Source: Cochliopodium minus
Taxonomy: Eukaryota > Discosea > Himatismenida > Cochliopodiidae
Direction of reading: 5' to 3'
NCBI GenBank assembly: GCA_024220525.1
Contig: JAMYWO010000491.1
Span: 1-18,218 of the forward strand
Length of the DNA stretch: 18,218 nt
Shown one piece after another: positions 1 to 9,600 of this stretch; position 1 is the first letter of the stretch, and each line of letters starts with the position of its first letter. Below the pieces are notes generated by a model. It worked only from the letters and a program-made list of their open reading frames with translations. It was not told the DNA's origin and made no database searches. Both the position numbers and the translations under genes were made by a program.

Positions 1-24
1 AAAAAAATAATTAAATTCCTGAAG

Positions 25-3000
25 ATCTACTTAAAGATGATAAATTTTGGAAAAAGATAGCTCACAATTACTTTGGAATCAAAAAAAAGCCCATCTTCTT
101 CGAATCATGGAATCTCTACTGCCTATGGAACCATCTGATCGAAGTTCTGGTTCCATTCGAAGATCCCATCAAATGGATGGAGTATTGTATAACCAACAAA
201 CATATCAAAATGGTAGATCGGGTTTTGAAATCGTCCAACTCAGTGAACCTTAAAAATGAAATAAAAAAAAATGTGAAGAAAATATTTTGTTTGTAAGTTT
301 TTTTTAAAAAAAAATATTTAAAAAAAAAAAAAGAATAAAAAAAAAGAATAAAAAAATCATATTTATCAAAAATCTAATATTTATTTTTTTAATTTATTTT
401 GCAATTTTTTAATTTTTTTTAAAAGATGTCATCAAGAAAAACAAATGAAAATCATAGATTTGTTAGAAAGCAACGGCATATATTTTGAGTTGAATGAAAC
501 CATCGTTGCTTCAGATTTCTTCGATGGAGGTCTATTGTACAACAATTTCAGCCAAGAAACGCATTCCATCCAAACCTTGAAGACAACTTTACATAAAAAA
601 AAAAATTTGGATTATTACCTAGAAAAAAGTAATTAATTTTTAAAAATAAAAAATAAAAAATAAAAAAATAAAAAATGTTGATTATTTTAGAAAATAGTAA
701 AAAACTCAAAAACTATGTGAGAAAGTGTAATGAAGATCTTTCTAAAAACTCCAATTTTGTCGCTCTCATCGCCACAGGAGATTTCTTCGTCGAATCGGAA
801 ATTTATAAACTGATCGGCTTGGACACTGAAAAAAAATTCTTATGGCCCAAAAAAGATCAGAATTATCACTTTTGGGATGGAAAATATCAAAAAGAAAAAA
901 CTGGAGGAAATGAAAAAGAAAGTAAAGAAATAATTAAAGAAATAAAAATTTATTTTTTAATATTTTTTTTTATTTTTTTTTTTATTTTTTTTTATTTTTA
1001 AGGAAATATTTAAAGAAATATTTAAATTAATTTTTGTTAATTTTTTCTACTTTAATCAAGAATTATTTAAAGAAATAAATGATTAATTTATAAATATTTT
1101 TAATTAATTTAAAATATTATCAAAAAAAAAATTTATTAAAAAGGTATACAAGATTTTATTTACAAATTGGTTATCAATGAAAACTTCAGAGAGGAAAATG
1201 GACCACCTTTCTTCAAAACTCTCACTTTCTTCTTCCCTGACTTTTTTTCGACTTTCGATGCTTTTCACCAGATGTACGAGGCTCCCAAATATTTAGAAGA
1301 CAAAAATTTGGCAGAAGAAATTCAAAACGGATTAATAAAACTTCTGAAAATTGGTTTGACTCAAGGTATTTTTTAATTTTTAATTTTTAATTTTTAATTT
1401 TTAATTTTTAATTTTTAATTTATATTATTTTTTAATTTTTAATTTTTAATTTTTCATTTCAATTTTTAATTTATATTATTTTTTTAATCTTATTTTATTT
1501 TTAATTATTTAGATTTAATATTAATTTTAAATTTCATTTTTTATTTTTTTTGTTCACAAAATATTATTTTTATTTAAACAAATTTTGGATTATTTTTAAC
1601 AGGTCATCTATTCGAATTGTTGAGAGATAATGAATTTGCAAGAGAATGTGCAACTAATTTTTCCAGAAAATTGAGAGGAGATCATCAAAAAATTTTCATG
1701 GAAAACTTGGAGAATTTAAAAATTTTCAAGAAAAAAAAGAATTTCGATTTTGAATTCATTGGTTAAAAAAAAATTTTCATTTAATCATCTTTTATTTTGG
1801 AATTATTATTTTTATTCAGATTATAATTTCAGTTTGTAATTTTAATTTTTATTTATTTAATTTTTCTCACTAAAATTTTTTTTCATCTAGTTTTATTTTT
1901 TATTTTAATATGAAATTAATTTTAAATTTTAATTATTAATCAATTTTAATATTAATTTGATTTTTTATTTTTTTTTTTTGAACATTATTTTTAATTTTTA
2001 ATATTAATTTTTAATTTTTTTATTATTCATTTTTTTGATAAAAGATTTTTATTAGTTAATAATTTATTTTAATGTTTTTTTTTATCATGGATTTTTTGTT
2101 TTTTTTTTGAATAAATTTCAATTAATCTTAATTTATTAATAATTCTAATAAAAAAATATTAAAATTTTTAGAATGGAAACCCGAAAAAAAACAGAAAAAA
2201 CTAGATTTATTGAAAACATTAGGAGTTCCCACCATTCTCACTGGAAATTTAAATGAACATTTTTTTGACGTAGATCCTTCATTCATCGCTTCTCATTTTT
2301 ACATCCTCTCTAAATTCATTTTCTCCAAAATAAATTACAGGGAGATGATGAACGGATGTTTGTTGAACAAATCAAAGAAAGATTTTTGTTGTCCTAATGT
2401 TGCTCCTCTTCTTACTTCTTATCAAAATTTGAGTTAAAAAAATAATTTTTTAAAAATTTAAAAAATAATTAAAAAAATAAAAAATAAAAATAATAAAAAA
2501 TAAATAAAAATTTAAAAATAATTTTAAAAAATAATAAAAAATAAAAAAAAATATTTTAAAATATTATAAAATGTAAAAAATGAAAAAATAATACTTTTTC
2601 TTTAAAGATAGTTTTGTGATTGCTTCGATTTTACTTGAGGAAACAATCCAAAAAAGAACGAAAAAAATAGAGTTTTGGATCAATGTTGCAAGTGCCTCAC
2701 TGGAAATAGGAGATTATAACACCCCTGCTTCTATAATGGCTGGTTTGGAGAGTGCTCCTATTTCAAGGTTAAAACTAACTTACAGCAAACTGTCCTCCAA
2801 AGTTTTCCAAAAAAATAACAAAGTTGTTTGTGACCCTCACATTTAGTTCTAATTATAAAAAAGTAATTTTTTTTATTTTTTTTTTTTATTTTTTTGGTAA
2901 AATTTGATTTTTGAAAAATCCAAATCCCAATTTTTTCTAAAGTTGAGAAACTTAACAAAAGACAATAAACTTTGTGTAAGATTTTTGGGCGTTGAGTTGA

Positions 3001-3321
3001 AAGATGTAGTGCTAATATTTGAGACAGATAAATTTGTAAAAAAAAAAAAAATTATTTTAATTTTCCAATTTTTATTTTTCCACTTTTTATTTTTATTTTT
3101 TTTATTTAAAATTTTGAAAGAATTTTTTCTTTGATCAATTTCCATTGTTATCTGAAACTATTGGAAGTTATCAGAATAAACAAGCATATAATGTCCCCAA
3201 CATCTGCATTAGTTTCCTACAGTTTATCTACGACAGATTCTTCAAAAATGAAAAACAAACGGACGAAAACCATTTTTATTCTTTGTCTATTAAAAGAGAA
3301 CCAAAAGGAAGTTCAAATTAA
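25..3321 (+). CDS. F-box-like / RasGEF (CDC25 domain) protein, 5' partial
   Basis: Guanine-nucleotide exchange factor for a Ras-family GTPase, acting at membranes. Exons by phase: 25-292, 426-628, 691-921, 1153-1365, 1603-1761, 2172-2432, 2608-2862, 2943-3035, 3121-3321 (TAA); about 627 codons. The first exon (a DDKFWKKIAHNYFGI-like stretch, then ESWNLYCLW) resembles the end of an F-box and the WKK...W segment after it; exons 1-3 then look like degenerate ankyrin-type helices. NFREENGPPFFKTLTFFFP in exon 4 fits a RasGEF_N module. The CDC25 domain covers the last five exons: DPSFIASHFYILSKFIFSKI, then NYREMMNGCLL, PNVAPLLTSYQNL, ISRLKLTYSKLSSK, RFLGVELKDV and the closing FYSLSIKREPKG. Exon 2608-2862 carries one extra A in the run at 2809-2815; without it the reading continues through FSSNYKK to the next exon, with it the frame stops at 2844. 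This is probably an assembly error, less likely a broken allele. RasGEF identity is strong; F-box and ankyrin are tentative. The 5' end lies outside the window. Confidence 0.85.
1370..1478. repeat. T5A2 heptamer tandem repeat in intron
   Basis: A 7-nt unit (AA plus five T) runs without error from about 1370 to 1420, with AA pairs at 1375, 1382, 1389, 1396, 1403, 1410 and 1417. After a short interruption it resumes at about 1434-1455. The interruption, of the form AATTTATATTATTTTTT, recurs near 1468. It lies wholly inside the 1366-1602 intron of the RasGEF gene, and looks like replication-slippage sequence. Confidence 0.8.
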
Positions 3322-3381
3322 AAAGATTAATTAATTTGGGAAATAATATTTGAAAGACTAAAATTTGTGAAAAAAAATTTA

Positions 3382-4880
3382 TTAATTTGTCAAACTTTTA
3401 AAGTTTTTAACTTCAAAATATCCGTCTTTGTACGTAAATGAAACAGCAAAACGGATTCCCTTTCCTTCAATACCAGATAATTGAGAAAAATTGAGAACAA
3501 CTTGTTTATTGGTCTTTAGACTTGTGGTTGTCATTTTTCTTTGATTAATGTCTATCAAAATTTTAACTTCGTAATCAGGACCTTCCCCAGAAAATTCTTT
3601 CAAAAATGCTTTTAAAAGTAAAAAATAAAAAAATTTTGAAAAAAAATGAAAAATTACTCCCTTCCCCGTTTCCTAAAATTTGAAACATAATTTACTTGAA
3701 AAAAAAAAGAATAAAATTCTTACCAGTTCCACAATAGTTAAAATGGGTATAACAACTCCATGCTGTGTACTTTGAAGAAATCACTCCTAAAAGATAAAAT
3801 AAACAAAAAACTATTAATTGTGCAAATTATTTAAAATGAACAAAAAAATTTTAAAAAAAAGAAATAAAAAACAAAAACAAAAATGATTGTCAAAATAAAA
3901 AATAAAAATAAAGAATAAAAAATAAAAAATAAAAAGAAAATCAAAAAAATATAAAATAAAAAATAAAAAATAAATAAAAAATAAATAAAAAATAAAATAA
4001 AAAATAAAAAAAAATTAACCAAAAGAGGTATATTCAAGATGGTTAGTATAAATGGAACAAATCATCTCCACCCTTTTGTTTTTCCCTTTGATAACAGTTT
4101 TAGAAGCCAAAGTCCTCGTGGCAATGTGAGCTTTGTGTATGGCCCTTCTATTGATGATGTTGTAAACATTTCCGTTGTTAGTAGGATCCCATTCAAATAA
4201 GGAAGAGTGTTTGAAATAGAGGAGGTATCTGTTCATTTTCTTTTCGTGTTCTTTGACAATTGGGTTTGTCATGTATTCTTCCACGTCTTCTTCGTCTATG
4301 GACCCTCCTCCTTGCTGTTTTAAGCACAATTTTTTCCAAACCAATCCTATTTATTTTTTAAGAATAAACAAAATGAACAAAATAAATTAAATCAATCTTT
4401 TAATTATATTAAATTAATTAATATTAAATTAATTCAATATTGATAATTTTGGTATATCTTAATGAAATAGCTTTGGATTTAAAAATTTAATCTGAATATT
4501 CCTTTTTTAATAAATTTTGTTAAAATATCTTATGATATTGCAGGATGGTCAATAATATCTTATTTAGAATTCTCTTTGATTATATTTCGTTTATATTTGT
4601 AAAATTTCCTTTCAAAATTGTTTTATTTACAAATTATTTATAAATTATTGAATGATACCTGATTTTGGAGAAGCCCATAAAAATTTAAAAAGAATTTATT
4701 CAATCTGAACACGGTTGTCAAATCCTTAACATCCAATTGCAGGAAGATATGTGCTAGAATTGATTTTGGCAATTTCTCAAAGTGAGAAGCTCCAACTTTA
4801 ACCTTTTCCAGATTTTTGAATAATTTCTCCAAACATTTATTTATTGTTGGGATTTCTCCTTGATTTGAGGAATTTCCCAT
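3382..4880 (-). CDS. F-box protein with SPRY-like C-terminal domain
   Basis: Likely substrate receptor of an SCF ubiquitin ligase (inference from the F-box). Exons read downward: 4880-4659, 4346-4020, 3786-3724, 3672-3658, 3608-3382 (TAA); about 284 residues. ATG at 4880 is preceded by AAA and followed by about 40 residues, then the F-box: LPKSILAHIFLQLDVKDL and FRLNKFF, with VWKKLCLKQQ at the start of exon 2 as its usual end. The rest (FEWDP, KGKNKRVEMICSIY, TSFGVIS, YEVKILIDINQRKMTT, GIRFAVSFTYKDGYFEV) has the strand pattern of a SPRY/B30.2-like beta-sandwich; that call is moderate. Exon 1 ends CAG|GTATC in phase 0, but exon 2 needs one carried base. One missing T in a T run (plus-strand 4679-4683 or 4687-4691) restores phase and gives LWASPKSGLVWKKLC. 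The gene converges on the RasGEF gene with a 60-nt gap. Confidence 0.72.
3658..3672 (-). other. candidate 15-nt micro-exon of the F-box/SPRY-like gene
   Basis: Read on the minus strand, TTTTAG precedes and GTAATT follows a 15-nt segment coding roughly G-N-G-E-G. It carries two bases in and one base out, matching both neighbours, with introns of 51 nt (3673-3723) and 49 nt (3609-3657). Because it is a multiple of three, skipping it also keeps frame (a single 115-nt intron), so inclusion is plausible but unproven. Confidence 0.45.
3841..4016. repeat. A-rich low-complexity intron sequence
   Basis: This is most of the intron between exons 2 and 3 of the minus-strand F-box gene (intron 3787-4019). 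On the plus strand it is AAAAATAAA-type repeats. Read on the minus strand it gives a spurious Phe/Leu-rich open frame, with no gene of its own. Confidence 0.7.
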
Positions 4881-5336
4881 TTCAGTTTTATAATATAAAT
4901 TTTTATATTATATTTGTTATTATCACTTTCTTTTTTTAAAATTATTAAACATAAACCTCAACTATTAATATCCATGATTAATCAACCAAATCAATCTCTT
5001 CTTTCGATTCCTCAACCATTTTTATTTGTATTTCATTCTTTTTTCATCAGCAAACAAATAAAGATCCAATCAAAAGATTGATAAGATTTTGAAATGGGAG
5101 TTTTGGGGAGTTTTTATTTATCGCAAAACTCATTCATTCTTTCAAAAAAATTTCATTTAATATGAATGTTTGGGTGATATATCAAGAGAAAACATTTTAT
5201 CTCAAACTTTTGATATTTGAAATCATTTGGTATTTTTTGAATTTTTTTTATTTTTTCAACTAAAATTGTTTTGTGTAATCAAAAAATAAAAAATAAGAAA
5301 TAAATTATAAATAAAAAAAAAACTTATAAATTAAAA
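4881..5336. promoter_or_regulatory. divergent intergenic region between F-box and thioredoxin genes
   Basis: At 456 nt this is the largest gene-free gap in the window. Both flanking genes start at its edges and point outward, so it must hold both promoters. No open frame with family resemblance, no tRNA and no clear core-promoter motif were found. A short imperfect palindrome near 5065-5085 is within chance for such AT-rich DNA. Confidence 0.5.
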
Positions 5337-5754
5337 ATGTCAGTACATCATCCACATACAGAAAGTGAATATAATCAATTGAAAGCAACCCAAAATAAAC
5401 TCGTTATTGTGGATTTTTCTGCAACATGGTGTGGTCCTTGCAAAGTAAAAAAAAAAATTATTAAAAATATTATATTTTTTTTCTCCTTGAATAAATATAA
5501 CCACCTAATTCTTTTCATTTGCTTATTTTTATTTATTTTAATAGATGATTGCTCCAACTTATAATGAATATGCTCAAACATATACTGATGCTGTTTTTGT
5601 TCACGTAGATGTTGATGAACTCGATTCTATTGATGACAACAAAGATGTAAAAGGTGTCCCAACATTCAAATTCTTTAAAAATGGAGAACTTCTTCATTCA
5701 TTCTCTGGAGCAAGCAAAGAAAATTTGAAAAATTCTATTGAAAAGTACAAATAA
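5337..5754 (+). CDS. thioredoxin
   Basis: Small disulfide reductase, probably cytosolic since no targeting peptide is visible. It reduces protein disulfides through its two active-site cysteines and is normally recharged by thioredoxin reductase. Exons 5337-5444 and 5545-5754 (TAA) give 105 residues, the usual length of a single-domain thioredoxin. Visible features: [14 protein letters not shown] with the canonical WCGPC site; the partner strand [10 protein letters not shown]; the cis-proline motif [12 protein letters not shown]; and a final helix with [16 protein letters not shown]. The 100-nt intron (GTAAAA...AATAG) falls in phase 0 immediately after the lysine that follows the active site. 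ATG at 5337 sits in an A-rich leader. The gene converges on the CX9C gene, with a 129-nt gap that includes AATAAA at 5777. Confidence 0.97.
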
Positions 5755-5883
5755 ATAATAAAAAGAAATTGTTTCAAATAAAGTATAATCAATCGTATCT
5801 TTGTCTCAATAATTTAATTAAATAAATTTTGTCCGATATCTTTCAAAATCATGCCAATTAAACATTAAATAATTTTTTTCACT

Positions 5884-6533
5884 TTATTTTACCAAATTTT
5901 CAAATAAAAGTGTTACAGATACAAATATAAGCTTATTATTCAAGTTTCCCAAACATTTCATCAATTCTTTTCCTTCTTTTAAACATCCATCTTCTCCTTT
6001 TTTAGATTTTGATAAACATGCTGAATAAAAATCAATATTTTTAGTACATGCTATCTGAGATTGGCAAATCATTTTATCATCTAATGTTTTTTCATTTTCA
6101 CATATGAATGTATCCAGCTCTTTTTGAATCATATTTTTGGATATTCTTTGAACTCTTTTGAAATAATCGGATATAACTAAATCTCTCAATTCTCTCACTT
6201 CATGTTGGCAGTTTTCTTTTTTATTCTTATAGATAATTGATTTTTAAGGGAATATGGTCACATATTTTTTTTCTTTTCAATATTTACCAAACAATCTATT
6301 GTATTTTTGAATATCGGATCACCCTTATGTGTATTATTGCATAAACAAAACGATAATTCTCCAATACTTTTCTCACATTTATTTTTATCTCTTGTTCTTC
6401 TCATACATTCCAATGCTTTCGTTATATTATCTTTGCAACTACTCAATGATGATGCATAAGGATTAATTTCTTGATCATAGGCTTGTGAAAATATATCCTT
6501 TGATCTCAGTTTCTCCCAATTGAAATCTTTCAT
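5884..6533 (-). CDS. double twin-CX9C (CHCH-like) cysteine protein
   Basis: Not assigned to a named protein. Exons 6533-6288 and 6225-5884 (TAA) give about 195 residues. The donor is TTG|GTAAAT, the acceptor CTATAAG; both sides are phase 0. The N-terminal half has C-KDNITKALE-C and C-EKSIGELSF-C, separated by nine residues. The C-terminal half has C-TKNIDFYSA-C and C-LKEGKELMK-C, separated by ten. This is two twin-CX9C units, the helix-hairpin signature of proteins oxidised by Mia40 in the mitochondrial intermembrane space; extra cysteines lie between them. The location is an inference from the family, and there is no cleavable presequence, as is usual for CX9C proteins. The C-terminus is moderately hydrophobic (KLIFVSVTLLF). 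Complex I subunit NDUFA8 also has four CX9C motifs, but nothing else here points to it. The exon junction is the least certain part. Confidence 0.7.
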
Positions 6534-6641
6534 TTATTTTTAGATTTTGTTGGTTGAAATGTTTCAGAGAGATTGATCTGAGTTGATTTTATTTTATTGA
6601 TAAAAAATTTAAATAAAAAATTATTCAAAGGAGGATCCAAA
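6534..6641. promoter_or_regulatory. short bidirectional promoter interval
   Basis: Only 108 nt separate the start codons of the minus-strand CX9C gene (6533) and the plus-strand MORN-ROCO gene (6642), so both promoters must overlap here. No recognisable element stands out; GGAGGATCC at 6630-6638 lies just before the ROCO start codon. Confidence 0.45.
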
Positions 6642-9600
6642 ATGTTCAAAAAGGAAAAATCAGTATCTCTTATCTTCTCTAATACTGAATATACTTTTTC
6701 ATTTGATAAAGTAAAAGATCAATAAAGGAAAAAATTCAACAAAATTTTTTTATATTTTTAATTGTGAATATAATGAAAGGATCTTGAAGCATATGTTGAT
6801 GAGAATACCATAATTAGATACAAAGGAGATGGTATAATATAGTTTAGCTTTTTAAAATATAATTATTTTGTTAACTAAACACGATGTTAGTGAAAAAAAA
6901 ATTGGCTGATGGGAAAGGATTATATTATTCCAAATTGGGTAATTTGGAGTACAATGGTAAAGAAAATTTTATATTCTACAGATAATTGGTCCAAAATTTA
7001 GAAATACAATCAATTAATAAACTGATTATGGAATGATATGAGTATATGTCTTTGTTATTACATATCCATTGTTTATTTTTGGGAAAGATTCTATAGAATT
7101 TTCTTTTTAAGCTTTATAAATTTATATTTTGAAGGTGAATGGAAAAATGGAAGATCACATGGTATTGCAAGCTTTTTCCACGATAATGGAGAGAAATTAT
7201 CAGAAGGAACAATGGAGAATGGGTTGTATCAAGGGATAACAAAGTTTTATTTTCCTAATGGCAAATTAAAATCTGAAATACAACTTGATATGGGAAAGAA
7301 AAATGGTCCAGGAAAGGTAAAAAAAATTTGAATAATATCAAAAACATTTAAATGTTCCTTTTGACATCTTCATAACATCTAATTTAATTTTAAATTTAAT
7401 TAACATATAAAATTCAAATTATACATTCCCAACATATTTGATTTATATTTGAATAAAGATTGAATGAAAATTTGTAACTAAAAATGATTGTTAATAGGAT
7501 CATCATAATGCAAATGATAATATGATTATTTGGATCTCTTTGATCAATAATCAATTATTTTGAGATATAATGATAGGCATAACATTCAATTTCAAATATT
7601 CATTTGATGTGAATGAAAATGGATTTTAGGAAGAAAAAAGTTAAATTATTAAAATATTTTTTTGGTGTTTGAAATAGATTCTTAAATTTTTTTTGTTTAA
7701 AACTCTAGTTGTTCAATGATAAAGGAGTTTTGATCTTTGAAGGGATTTGGAAAAACAACAAGAAAGAAGGTTTCGGAAAAACATACGACAATGAAGGAAG
7801 GTTAATATATGAAGGAAACTACTCTGACGAATACGAACACGGAAAGGGAATCAGGTATCACTTGAATGGGAAGATCAAGTTTTCAGGAACTTTCAAAACA
7901 GGGAAGAAACATGGTAAAGGGTTTTCTTATCATGATACAGGAGTCATTGAACATGAGGGTATTTGGAATAATGACAAGAAGCATGCTAAAGGGAAGTTGT
8001 ATGATAAAAGTGGGATTGTAGCTTTTTTTTTTATTTTTTTTTTTTATTGATCTTTTAAATATTAAAATTTTAAAAAAGTTATATTTCGACGGATTTTTTG
8101 GAGAAGACTTGATGCATGGTATTTTTTTTTTATTTTTTTAAAAGATCTTCATAATTTTTTTTCCTTTTCACGTCCAGGAAAAGGAATCATGTATTCCACA
8201 AGCGGAAAAATTTTGTACGACGGAGAGTTCAATAACAATGTGTTTGAGGGGAAAGGAAAACTTTATTTCGATACAGAAACTCTCGACTACGAAGGAAATT
8301 TTGTGAGTGGATATAGGAATGGATATGGTATTGGATATCATAAAAACGGAAAAGTAAATTTTTTTTATTGATTTTGTTGAAAACTAAATCATTTTTTTTT
8401 TTAGATTTTGTTTAAAGGAGAATGGAGAGGTAACAAGCCTCACGGGTTTGGAGTAATTTATAAAGATGACGGAAAAATTCTCCAAGAAGGATTTTTTGAG
8501 TACGGAACATTGACGTAATAACAAATTTTAAATAAAACTATTTTAAAATTTCTTTTTTAAATAATTTTTTTGGTGATTAGTGATGGAAGGGACATGAGTA
8601 AACCTAATCCCGAAATAGGAGATATTGTTGTAAAAATGGAGTTGAGGGGAACACCAATCAAAGAAAAGTTTTGGGTTACATACATCAAAAATAAAGAGCA
8701 TTCTGTAGAAAGCGCTTGGGTTAATCTTTCTTTTTTTTGAAATAATTTTAATTGCAGTTTATTTTTTTAAATAATGTTTATCCGCTCAAATTAATTAGTT
8801 GGCAGTAAGAATGATGATAATTGGTTGTCCCAATGTGGGAAAAGTAATCATTTTTTTTTTTTTTAAAAATAAAATTTCAAATAAAAATTTAATAGACTAC
8901 CATCACTAAAAGGCTTGTTCAAATGGGAATGGGAAGCTCTTTTTTCAAAGCTTGGCTTTTGAAGCCTCCTAAAGACGACATCACTCATGGTGTAGAAATA
9001 TATGAGTGGATAGAACCCAATACAAGAACACAGGTAATTTAAAATATTTTTACAAATACTAAATTAAAAAATATTAAAAAATTTTAAATAAAAATTTTAA
9101 AAAATTTTAAAAAATTGATAAAATCTAAAATAAAATTAAAAAATAAATAAAAATAACCTTTTTTTAAAAAAATTAAAATAAATTCAAATGAAAAATTTTT
9201 TAAAATAAATTTGTTTAAATTGATAAAAAAATTACAAAAACCTTTTTTTTAATAAATTTAAAATAAAAAACAGTTTGTTCTTTGGGATTTTGCGGGACAC
9301 ACAGAATATCACGGGACACACCAGTTTTTCATTCAGCCAAAGTGTATATATTTGTTGCTGATGGACCTGAGTAGAAAGGATATCATGCTGGACAACCAAG
9401 TGAGGTACTGGATCCAGTTCCTACATTCAAGAACAGGAGGAGATTTCAGGCTGATTCTCATCGGAACCCACACCGACAAGATAAAAGTGAACAAGGATCA
9501 GATTTTGGAGAATGCGAACAACAAGATCGGAGAATTGTTAGAGGAGCTCCAAATTAAAGAAGTGGTGCACATATTCAAGGACGAAGAAAGTAATAAAGAG

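Noticed and set aside
2840-2862. TAG and TAA codons in the RasGEF exon as evidence for a ciliate-like genetic code
   Set aside because: A one-base shift in the A run at 2809-2815 restores a better family match, and all seven complete genes here end in TAA with no in-frame stop in conserved exons.
3831-4037. Minus-strand Phe/Leu-rich open frame resembling a membrane protein
   Set aside because: It is an A/T-repeat intron of the F-box gene; the composition alone makes the hydrophobic translation.
5060-5090. Short hairpin with CAATC/GATTG arms upstream of thioredoxin
   Set aside because: The stem is short and imperfect, expected by chance in AT-rich DNA; no poly-U end or RNA family match.
5375-5581. 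Minus-strand open frame across thioredoxin
   Set aside because: Covers the active site exon and intron of thioredoxin in antisense; a shadow.
5777-5782. AATAAA as a polyadenylation signal after thioredoxin
   Set aside because: Position is suitable, but AATAAA occurs constantly in this AT-rich sequence, so it carries no weight alone.
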